From: an uncultured Paracoccaceae bacterium
GTDB lineage: Bacteria > Pseudomonadota > Alphaproteobacteria > Rhodobacterales > Rhodobacteraceae
DNA: 6,487 nt
Reading direction: 5' to 3'
NCBI GenBank assembly: GCA_937927885.1
Contig: CALEZJ010000104.1
Span: 1 to 6,487, forward strand
The first letter of the stretch is position 1. The number at the start of each line of letters is the position of its first letter. The notes beneath the pieces are model-generated. The model searched no databases and was not told the DNA's origin. It was given only the letters and a program-made list of their open reading frames with translations. Of this stretch, positions 1 to 5,845 are shown piece after piece. The position numbers and the translations under genes are program-made.

Positions 1-560
1 AGGGCCGCACCATCGCGGGCCGGGGTATCTTCCTGATCCCGCTTTCCGATGTGGACCCCGACACGGGCGAGATGTCACCGGTCACCACCTTTGCCCATGC
101 CGCGATGCTGGTCACGGTCGAGGTATGCGACGAGACCGGCGAGGTTACGGTGACCGACATGCAATCGGCCTATGAGGTGGGGCGCGCGCTGAACCCGCGT
201 CTGGTAGAGCAGCAATTGCGCGGCGGGGCATGGATGGGGATGTCGCATGCGGCCTGGGAAACGACCGAGCCTTATTACCCCGCCCGCGACCACGGGCCGG
301 TGGATTTCAACGGCTACCTCATGCCCGGCCCCGGCGATCTGGCCCCGCACCATATCAGCATTCTGGAGCGCCCGGCCGAGGATGGCCCCTACGGCGGCAA
401 GGGCCCAGGCGAGATGTGCGCGAACCCGGTGCTGCCTGCCGTGGTCAACGCGGTCTATGACGCGGTGGGCGTGCGGATCGACGATCTGCCGGTCACCCCG
501 GAAAAGGTCCTGCGCGGACTGCGCGCACTGGGCGGCGCGCGCCCGAGGCGGCGTCTCTGA
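1..560 (+). CDS. Molybdenum hydroxylase large (molybdopterin-binding) subunit, CoxL/XDH family, C-terminal part
   Basis: This is the 3' end of a gene whose start lies before the window; the first complete codon is at base 3 and about 185 residues are visible. The family (xanthine dehydrogenase, aldehyde oxidoreductase, CO dehydrogenase CoxL) binds the molybdopterin cofactor and hydroxylates or oxidises its substrate, usually together with an FAD subunit and a 2Fe-2S subunit. Visible family signs are a GRGIF segment, the VEVCDETGEVTV strand, the GRALNPRLVEQQLRGG helix (usually VEGQ), and GGKGPGEM, whose Glu (bases 411-413) matches the active-site Glu of XDH and CoxL. The protein ends with RIDDLPVTPEKVL, typical of the CoxL group, and a short Arg-rich tail. 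The active-site loop that separates CO dehydrogenase (AYxCSFR) from other members lies upstream, so the substrate cannot be assigned. The following CoxD- and CoxE-like genes support the cox-type assignment. An upstream GTG at base 51 is internal, not a start. Confidence 0.93.
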   Translation, partial: GRTIAGRGIFLIPLSDVDPDTGEMSPVTTFAHAAMLVTVEVCDETGEVTVTDMQSAYEVGRALNPRLVEQQLRGGAWMGMSHAAWETTEPYYPARDHGPVDFNGYLMPGPGDLAPHHISILERPAEDGPYGGKGPGEMCANPVLPAVVNAVYDAVGVRIDDLPVTPEKVLRGLRALGGARPRRRL

Positions 561-1441
561 TGGCGGTCCGGCGCTCCATCCAGGGACTCGACGGGCCCGA
601 ACCGTTGGCAACGGCCCTGCGCGAGGCGCAGTATGTGGCCGACGAGGGGCTGTCGACGGCGACCTATCTCGCACTCGCCCTGGGCAAGCCCCTGCTCCTG
701 GAAGGCGCGCCGGGGGTCGGCAAGACCGAGGCCGCCAAGGCACTGGCTTCGGTTCTGGGGCGCGAGTTGGTGCGGCTGCAATGCTACGAGGGGATCGATG
801 CGGCGGCGGCAGTCTATGACTGGAACTTTCCGCGCCAGATGCTGGCAATCCGGCAGGCAGGGGACGCCTATGTCAACCTTTACAGCGATGATTTCCTGCT
901 GGCGCGCCCCCTTTTGCTGGCGCTGCAGGCCCCGCGCGACCGGGTTCTGCTGATCGACGAAATCGACCGCGCCGACCCCGAATTCGAAGCCTTCCTGCTG
1001 GAATTCCTGTCAGATTTCACCATCTCGATCCCCGAGCGAGGCACGATCCGCGCGCCCGAGCCGCCCGTGGTGGTCCTGACCTCGAACCGCACGCGCGAGT
1101 TGCACGAGGCCCTGCGACGGCGCTGCGTCTATCACTGGATCGGTTATCCCGACCCGGTGCTGGAGGCTGAAATCGTCCGGATGCGGGCCTCGACCGTCAT
1201 GGCCGACACCGCACGCCGCGTCGTGGCCGCCGTCAATCGCCTGCGGGCCGAACCCCTGGCCAAACCGCCCGGCGTCGCTGAAACCGTCGAATGGGCCGAG
1301 GCCGCGACGCTGCTCAACGCCCGTGGCACGCCCTGGCCAGAGGCGTTTCGCCGCGCCATCGGGGTGGCGTTGAAGGATCAGGACGATCTGACCTGGGTCG
1401 CGCCCAGGATCGACACGTTGATCGGAGGACAGGCCGCATGA
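560..1441 (+). CDS. MoxR-type AAA+ ATPase, CoxD-like Mo-hydroxylase maturation factor
   Basis: The product has 293 residues, close to the length of CoxD of Oligotropha carboxidovorans (about 295). It shows Walker A GAPGVGKT (residues 49-56), Walker B VLLIDEID (129-136), a sensor-1 type TSN (174-176) and a downstream RRRC (187-190) that is a candidate arginine finger. The segments LQCYEGID (73-80) and YDWNFPRQM (86-94) are typical of CoxD/NorQ/CbbQ-like MoxR proteins. Such ATPases act in the cytoplasm with a VWA partner as chaperones that insert or remodel metal centres; CoxD takes part in building the Cu-S-Mo cluster of CO dehydrogenase. Here it probably matures the Mo hydroxylase encoded just upstream. 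The ATG overlaps the upstream stop (TGATG at 558-562) with only a weak GAGG at 545-548, which suggests translational coupling. Its stop overlaps the start of the VWA gene. ATPase identity is firm; the exact client is inferred. Confidence 0.93.
   Translation: MAVRRSIQGLDGPEPLATALREAQYVADEGLSTATYLALALGKPLLLEGAPGVGKTEAAKALASVLGRELVRLQCYEGIDAAAAVYDWNFPRQMLAIRQAGDAYVNLYSDDFLLARPLLLALQAPRDRVLLIDEIDRADPEFEAFLLEFLSDFTISIPERGTIRAPEPPVVVLTSNRTRELHEALRRRCVYHWIGYPDPVLEAEIVRMRASTVMADTARRVVAAVNRLRAEPLAKPPGVAETVEWAEAATLLNARGTPWPEAFRRAIGVALKDQDDLTWVAPRIDTLIGGQAA
1424..1428 (+). promoter_or_regulatory. Shine-Dalgarno site of the CoxE-like gene
   Basis: GGAGG lies 9 bases before ATG 1438, inside the end of the ATPase gene. 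It decides the start of the VWA gene against the longer open frame that begins at 1291. Confidence 0.75.
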
Positions 1442-2520
1442 CTGTCCTTGCCCCCTTTCTGGCCTTTCCCCCCGCGCTGCGTGTCGCCGGTTTTGCAGCG
1501 GCCCCCGAACAGACCTCCGGCTTCCTTGCGGCGGTCGGTCTCCTGGGGCCGCGATCGATCCACGACATCCGCCGCGCGGCACAGGCAATCTACGGGCCGG
1601 GGCCGGACCGGGTGGACCTGTTCGACCAGGTGTTCAACGCCGTCTTTCTGGGTCAGTCGCTACAGGCCCCCGCTGCGGGTGAAACCGAGACCGAATTGCC
1701 GCCGGCGATGGACGCGGGCGGGCTCGACCTGATCCCCGAACCCGAGGACGAGGATCCCTCGGGCCAGGATGCCACCCTTGCCGAGCGTCTGTTTCAGCGC
1801 GCGCTGACCGCAGGGGATGGGCTGGGCGGTTTCGCCCGCGCCCTGCCCCATGCACTGCCAAAGCGTCGCTCGCGCCGCTTTCGCAGCGCGGCGGGCAACC
1901 GCCCCGACCCGGTGCGCGCCTTTCGCCAGATGCTGAAGCGCGACGGCGAGATCGCGCGCCTGCCCGCGCGCGCGCGGCGACAAAGGCAGCGCCGGGTCCT
2001 GGTGCTGATTGACATTTCGGGCAGCATGAAGGGGGGCACTGACGGGGCGCTGAGGCTGTCGCATGCGCTGATGCGCGGCGCCGAACGGGCCGAGGTGTTC
2101 ACGCTGGGCACGCGCCTGACGCGGGTCAGCCGAGCGTTGAGATTGCGCGACGCCGATCAGGCATTGGCGCAGGTCTCAGGGCTGGTCGCCGATTGGGATG
2201 GAGGCACCCGTCTGGGCGAGGCGCTGGGCGTGTTCCTGTCGGTGCCGCGCTTTGCATCCTTTGCGCGCGGCGCGCTGGTGATCGTTCTCTCGGACGGGCT
2301 TGAACGCGGCGGGCCCGAAGCCTTGGCGGCGGCCATGGCCCGGATGCGCGGCCTTGCTCGGCATATCCTGTGGCTGACGCCACTGGCCGCCGATCCCGCC
2401 TATCGCCCGGAAACCGCCGCCCTGCAGGCGGTGCTGCCCTATCTGGACGGTCTGGCCGATGGCAGCCGCCCCGAGGCCATCGCGCGAAACATCCTCGATT
2501 TCGGGCGGGTGGCACGATGA
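1438..2520 (+). CDS. VWA-domain protein, CoxE-like
   Basis: The product has 360 residues. The C-terminal half is a von Willebrand A domain with a complete metal-ion-dependent adhesion site: DISGS (D192, S194, S196), T257 in DGGT and D286 in LSDG. The segment WLTPLA (312-317) matches the conserved WxxPL of the CoxE family. Residues 1-80 are a helical, moderately hydrophobic N-terminal part, 81-110 form an acidic linker, and 142-186 are strongly Arg-rich. There is no signal peptide or membrane segment, so it is probably cytoplasmic. CoxE-type proteins pair with the MoxR ATPase encoded next to them and take part in maturing Mo hydroxylases, notably the Cu-S-Mo centre of CO dehydrogenase. The start chosen is ATG 1438, which overlaps the previous stop by 4 bases and follows a strong GGAGG at 1424-1428. 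The frame stays open further upstream, but that part lies over the ATPase gene. Confidence 0.93.
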   Translation: MTVLAPFLAFPPALRVAGFAAAPEQTSGFLAAVGLLGPRSIHDIRRAAQAIYGPGPDRVDLFDQVFNAVFLGQSLQAPAAGETETELPPAMDAGGLDLIPEPEDEDPSGQDATLAERLFQRALTAGDGLGGFARALPHALPKRRSRRFRSAAGNRPDPVRAFRQMLKRDGEIARLPARARRQRQRRVLVLIDISGSMKGGTDGALRLSHALMRGAERAEVFTLGTRLTRVSRALRLRDADQALAQVSGLVADWDGGTRLGEALGVFLSVPRFASFARGALVIVLSDGLERGGPEALAAAMARMRGLARHILWLTPLAADPAYRPETAALQAVLPYLDGLADGSRPEAIARNILDFGRVAR

Positions 2521-3398
2521 GGATCGTCGACAGCCATTTCCACGTCTGGCGGCAGGCCGATCTGCCCTGGCTGGTCGGGCCGATGCAGCCGCGCATCTTT
2601 GGCGCCTATGACCCCCTGCGCCGTGATTATCCGATGGCCGAATACCTGGCCGACATTTCCGGGCAGGGCGTGGTCAAGGCAGTCTATGTGCAGGCCAACT
2701 GGGCGCCCGACCGGGTCGAGGCCGAGGCGCGCTGGATCGAGGATCTGGGCATCGAGACCGGCTGGCCGCATGCCACCGTGGCCTATGCCGACATGACGCA
2801 GCCCGATGTGCGCCCCGCGCTGGACCGGCTGGCGATGAATCCGCGCCTGCGCGGCATCCGCCAGCAGTTCCACTGGCACGAGGACCCGCTCTTTCGCTTC
2901 GCCCCGCGGCCTGATCTGTGCGACGATCCGACTGTGCAGCGCAATTGCGCACGGCTGGCGGACTATGGCCTCGCCTTCGATCTGCAGGTGTTTGCCGGGC
3001 AGATGGACTGCGCCTCGCGTCTTGCCGCAGCAGCACCGCGCACGACCTTCGTGCTGCAACATGCGGGCATGCTGGAAGATGACAGCCCCAAAGGTCGCGC
3101 GCTCTGGCTGGCGGCGATGGAACGGCTGTCCGCCTGCCCGAATGTGGTGGCAAAGCTTTCGGGCTTTGGCACCTTCGTCCACCGGGTCGACCCGGCGCTG
3201 ATCTCCTGGCTCTGGCAGCAGGTTCTGGCGCTTTTTGGCCCGGATCGCTGTCTATGGGGGTCGAACTTTCCCATCGAAAAATTGTGGACCGACTATCCGG
3301 CGCTGATTGCAGCCCATCGCCGGGCCGCCGCCGACCTGCCGCCAAAGACGCAGCAGGCGGTCTTTCACGACACCGCATGCCGGGTCTACCGGCTCTGA
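2517..3398 (+). CDS. Amidohydrolase family 2 (COG3618) hydrolase, lactonase-like
   Basis: The product has 293 residues and is a TIM-barrel amidohydrolase of the group containing L-fuconolactonase, L-rhamnonolactonase and 2-pyrone-4,6-dicarboxylate lactonase. Visible elements are the N-terminal IVDSHFHVW with H7 and H9, YVQANW (57-62), RGIRQQFHWH (112-121), FVLQHAG with H182, VAKLSGFG (211-218) and the C-terminal WGSNFPIEKLW (247-257). Most characterised relatives have SDWP at the last motif, where Asp acts as base or ligand. Here that residue is Asn (N250, bases 3264-3266). SNFP is, from memory, found in a branch of the family, so it may mark a subfamily rather than loss of activity. The start ATG 2517 overlaps the VWA stop (ATGA) and leads directly into the first strand; the frame upstream of it is a shadow of the VWA gene. 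Probable role: hydrolysis of a lactone or similar cyclic ester in a catabolic pathway. The substrate is unknown. Confidence 0.9.
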   Translation: MRIVDSHFHVWRQADLPWLVGPMQPRIFGAYDPLRRDYPMAEYLADISGQGVVKAVYVQANWAPDRVEAEARWIEDLGIETGWPHATVAYADMTQPDVRPALDRLAMNPRLRGIRQQFHWHEDPLFRFAPRPDLCDDPTVQRNCARLADYGLAFDLQVFAGQMDCASRLAAAAPRTTFVLQHAGMLEDDSPKGRALWLAAMERLSACPNVVAKLSGFGTFVHRVDPALISWLWQQVLALFGPDRCLWGSNFPIEKLWTDYPALIAAHRRAAADLPPKTQQAVFHDTACRVYRL

Positions 3399-3399
3399 G

Positions 3400-3404
3400 G
3401 GAGG
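3400..3404 (+). promoter_or_regulatory. Shine-Dalgarno site of the MBL-fold hydrolase gene
   Basis: GGAGG within AGGGAGGAA begins two bases after the amidohydrolase stop and lies 5 bases before ATG 3410. It fixes this start against the upstream extension to 3254. Confidence 0.75.
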
Positions 3405-3409
3405 AACGA

Positions 3410-4261
3410 ATGCCGTTGGAAATCAAGGTTCTGGATTTCGGAGACATCGAGCTGGAAAGCTCGTTCCTGGTCCTTGGGCGCGACTGCGGGCGCACGCGTC
3501 GGGTGCCGGTCTACGGTTTTCTGATCCTCGGCGGGCAGTATCCGATCGTTGTGGACACCGGCTATCGCGACAATGCGATCATGGAAAGCCTCGGCATGCG
3601 GGGCCTGCAATTCCATGAAAACATGATCGAACGGCAACTGGCAAAATACGGCGTCAGGGTGGGCGACGTGCGCTATATCCTGCACACGCACCTGCATATC
3701 GACCATGCCGGCAAGGACGATTGCTTTCCGATGAACACCACCGTGGTGATCAACCGTCGGGAACTGGAATACTCGGTCTCGGGGCTGATGCATCCGCAAT
3801 ACCCCAAACCCGACACGATCCACCTGATCGAGCGCCTGCACACGCCCGGCGCTCTCAGGCTGGAGGATCTGGAGATCACGGGCGAGATCGAATTGTTGCC
3901 CGGGATCAGCCTGGAGGCCGCGGGCGCCCATACCGAGGGCTCGATGAACGTGCATGTCGAAACCGCCGAAGGCCGCGCCACGATCTGCGGTGATGTGATC
4001 TATGATTTCAATGACCAGATCATCCAGCCCTTTCACAGTTTCGGTCCCGAGGAATACCAGGTCACCGGCAATCACGGCGGATCGAAGCGGGGCGAAAAGG
4101 GTGCCATTCGCAAGCTGATGTACTCGAAATCGAAATTTCTGCTTCCTGTGCATGACAAGCCCGCGAAGATCGACGGCGGGCGGGTTGTCGGGCGCATGGA
4201 CATGTCGATCCCCGGTCCGGTGGCGCAATCCGTGCCCCGGCGCGACTGGTTCCCGGCCTGA
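3410..4261 (+). CDS. Metallo-beta-lactamase-fold hydrolase, N-acyl-homoserine-lactonase-like
   Basis: The product has 283 residues and no signal peptide. It carries the dinuclear metal signature HTHLHIDHAG (92-101; H94, H96, D98, H99), followed by H174 in GAHTEGS, D195 in CGDVIY and H248 in PVHDK, so all expected metal ligands are present. The layout, with VVDTG (47-51) before the motif and a late PVHD, resembles AiiA/AttM-type N-acyl-homoserine lactonases. Those are usually about 250-275 residues, so this one is slightly longer, with a C-terminal tail after residue 250. Enzymes of this family also open other lactones. Placed between two other lactonase-type hydrolases in a metabolic operon, a catabolic lactonase is at least as likely as a quorum-quenching enzyme (inference). 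The start ATG 3410 is supported by GGAGG at 3400-3404; the frame is open back to 3254 but overlaps the amidohydrolase gene. Confidence 0.9.
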   Translation: MPLEIKVLDFGDIELESSFLVLGRDCGRTRRVPVYGFLILGGQYPIVVDTGYRDNAIMESLGMRGLQFHENMIERQLAKYGVRVGDVRYILHTHLHIDHAGKDDCFPMNTTVVINRRELEYSVSGLMHPQYPKPDTIHLIERLHTPGALRLEDLEITGEIELLPGISLEAAGAHTEGSMNVHVETAEGRATICGDVIYDFNDQIIQPFHSFGPEEYQVTGNHGGSKRGEKGAIRKLMYSKSKFLLPVHDKPAKIDGGRVVGRMDMSIPGPVAQSVPRRDWFPA

Positions 4262-4272
4262 GGGGGGCAGCG

Positions 4273-5829
4273 ATGGCGCATCAGGCATTGGACCCGGCGT
4301 TCCGCCGACTGATCGACGAACACGCCCCGGTGCGACAGGCAGGGTCGGGGGTTACCTTTACCGAGGGGCCGATCTGGCACCCGGTGGATCACTACCTCCT
4401 GTTCTCCGACATGCCGGGCGATGTTCGCCGACGGCTGGACGGCGCCGGGGTGCGCGAGGTCATGCGCCCTTCGAACAAGGGCAACGGCATGACCTATGAT
4501 GCCGACCTGAACCTCTTGGTCTGCGAACATGCCACCAGTTCGGTCGCGCGGTTTCGTCCCGATGGTACGCGCGAGGTGCTGGCCAGCCATTACAAGGGGC
4601 AGGAACTGAACAGCCCCAACGACATCTGCGTCAAATCCGATGGCTCGATCTGGTTCACCGATCCCTGGTACGGCCGCATGCCGCATTACGGGGTGGAACG
4701 CCCGAGGCAACTGGGCTGGCAGGGGGTGTTCCGGCTGAAGCCCGGCCATCGCCCAGGTGACGAACCTGACCTGATGGTGGACCGCTTCACCTTTACCCAG
4801 CCGAACGGGCTGTGTTTCAGCCCGGACGAAACCCGGCTTTACGTCAACGATACCGAGCAGGCGAATATCCGGGTCTATGACGTCGGTCCGGGCGGGGCAT
4901 TGTCGAACGGTCGGGTCTTTGCCTCGGGCCTCCGCGACAGCCTGCTGCCCGGCGTGCCGGACGGGATGAAATGCGACGCCGAGGGAAACGTGTGGTGCTG
5001 CGCGCCCGGCGGCCTGTGGGTCTTTGCCCCGGACGGACGCCATATCGGCAAGGTCAGCGTCCCTGAACTGCCGGCCAACCTGCACTGGGGCGGGCCGGAC
5101 TGGCGCACGCTTTATGTCTGCGCCACGACCTCGGTCTATGCGATCCCGGTCCGGGTGGGTCCGCGGGCCGAACCTTTCATGGCCGCGCGCGCCCGGCCCG
5201 CCACGCCGCGGTCAGGGGACGACGGACTGCGGCTGGATGCCAGCCGCTGCGCGCTGATCATCCAGGACATGCAAAACGATGTGGTGATGGAGGGCGGGGC
5301 CTTTGCCAGTTCGGGCAGCCCGGCCCATTGCCACCAGCAGAACGCCATCGCCAATATCGCGCAACTGGCGGCGCGCTGCCGTGCGTTGGGGGTGCCGGTG
5401 ATCCATGTCTGGTTCATCCGGCGCGCTGACGCCCGCGACATGACCCTGAATGCGCCGCTGTTCGAATCCTGCGTCGACTCGAACGCGCTGATCGAAGGCA
5501 CCTGGGGGGCCGAGCCCGTCCCCGGGCTGGAAGCGCAGCCCGGGGACCATGTGATCCGCAAGGCGCGCATGTCGGCATGGGAAGGCACGCCGCTGGATCG
5601 CATCCTGAAGGCCGAGGGGCGCGACATCCTGATCGAGACCGGCGCCTGGACCAACATGTCGGTCGAACACACGGCGCGGACCGGGGCGGACAAGGGTTAT
5701 GTCATGGTCATCCCTGAGGACGGTTGCAGCAGCATGAACACCGACTGGCACCGCGCCAGCATCGATTACGCCATGCAGAACGTGGCACTGGTGACCAAGA
5801 CCCGCGCCGTCATCGACGCGCTGGGCTGA
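4273..5829 (+). CDS. SMP-30/gluconolactonase - isochorismatase-like hydrolase fusion protein
   Basis: One uninterrupted 518-residue frame holds two enzyme domains. Residues about 25-300 form an SMP-30/gluconolactonase (COG3386) beta-propeller with the expected metal and active-site residues: E31 in FTEGPIW, N116 in NSPNDI, N178 in QPNG and D230 in VPDGMKCD. Such enzymes hydrolyse sugar lactones. After a linker of roughly 20 residues rich in Ala, Arg and Pro (301-320), residues 321-518 form an isochorismatase-like (cysteine hydrolase) domain with D332 in IIQDMQND and K430 in VIRKARMSAW. The expected nucleophilic Cys in the GxxTNxC motif is Ser (S463, bases 5659-5661, in WTNMSVEH). No stop or ribosome binding site lies between the domains; the only Met in the linker (M303) has no Shine-Dalgarno site. 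Start ATG 4273 follows a run of six G at 4262-4267, 11 bases after the previous stop. Each domain is normally a separate protein. Likely two successive steps of one pathway, substrate unknown. Confidence 0.9.
   Translation: MAHQALDPAFRRLIDEHAPVRQAGSGVTFTEGPIWHPVDHYLLFSDMPGDVRRRLDGAGVREVMRPSNKGNGMTYDADLNLLVCEHATSSVARFRPDGTREVLASHYKGQELNSPNDICVKSDGSIWFTDPWYGRMPHYGVERPRQLGWQGVFRLKPGHRPGDEPDLMVDRFTFTQPNGLCFSPDETRLYVNDTEQANIRVYDVGPGGALSNGRVFASGLRDSLLPGVPDGMKCDAEGNVWCCAPGGLWVFAPDGRHIGKVSVPELPANLHWGGPDWRTLYVCATTSVYAIPVRVGPRAEPFMAARARPATPRSGDDGLRLDASRCALIIQDMQNDVVMEGGAFASSGSPAHCHQQNAIANIAQLAARCRALGVPVIHVWFIRRADARDMTLNAPLFESCVDSNALIEGTWGAEPVPGLEAQPGDHVIRKARMSAWEGTPLDRILKAEGRDILIETGAWTNMSVEHTARTGADKGYVMVIPEDGCSSMNTDWHRASIDYAMQNVALVTKTRAVIDALG
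5518..5547 (+). repeat. Perfect 12-bp inverted repeat with 6-base loop inside the fusion gene
   Basis: Bases 5518-5529 (GTCCCCGGGCTG) pair perfectly with 5536-5547 (CAGCCCGGGGAC) around the loop GAAGCG. The stem is GC-rich (10 of 12 pairs) and would be very stable in mRNA. It lies in coding sequence, at PVPGLEAQPGDH between the two halves of the isochorismatase-like domain. No T run follows, so it is not an intrinsic terminator. It may affect translation or mRNA decay, or be a chance result of GC-rich Pro/Gly codons. Confidence 0.6.
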
Positions 5830-5831
5830 CG

Positions 5832-5837
5832 AAGGAG
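5832..5837 (+). promoter_or_regulatory. Shine-Dalgarno site of the SDR gene
   Basis: AAGGAG lies 8 bases before ATG 5846 and is the best ribosome binding site in the window. It sits in the 16-base gap after the fusion gene and fixes the dehydrogenase start. Confidence 0.8.
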
Positions 5838-5845
5838 AAAGAGCG

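Noticed and set aside
75..848. Antisense open frame of 257 residues opposite the Mo hydroxylase end and the ATPase start
   Set aside because: It has low-complexity Arg/Pro/Ala composition and spans two genuine overlapping genes on the + strand.
1291..1437. N-terminal extension of the VWA gene
   Set aside because: The extension lies in a shadow frame of the ATPase gene; ATG 1438 has a strong GGAGG and a normal operon overlap.
2370..2516. N-terminal extension of the amidohydrolase
   Set aside because: It overlaps the VWA coding region out of frame, and the family's first strand with HFH begins right after ATG 2517.
3254..3409. N-terminal extension of the MBL-fold protein
   Set aside because: It overlaps the amidohydrolase end out of frame; ATG 3410 has its own Shine-Dalgarno site just after the previous stop.
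3448..3463. Small hairpin CGAGCT-GGAA-AGCTCG early in the MBL gene
   Set aside because: The stem has only 6 pairs and lies about 40 bases into coding sequence; this is easily expected by chance and no regulatory context is seen.
3386..4288. Antisense open frame of 300 residues opposite the MBL-fold gene
   Set aside because: It mirrors the whole MBL gene, has no family motif, and the + strand carries all metal ligands.
4072..5085. Antisense open frame of 337 residues opposite the MBL and SMP-30 genes
   Set aside because: It lies opposite two genes with intact motifs, crosses their junction, shows no recognisable domain, and is the kind of long shadow frame expected in GC-rich DNA.
5173..5232. 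Separate start for the isochorismatase-like domain in the linker
   Set aside because: The only Met (base 5179) has no ribosome binding site, and there is no stop for the SMP-30 part, so a single fused protein is the simplest reading.
5518..5560. Intrinsic terminator at the 12-bp inverted repeat
   Set aside because: No T run follows the stem, and it lies within an intact coding region.
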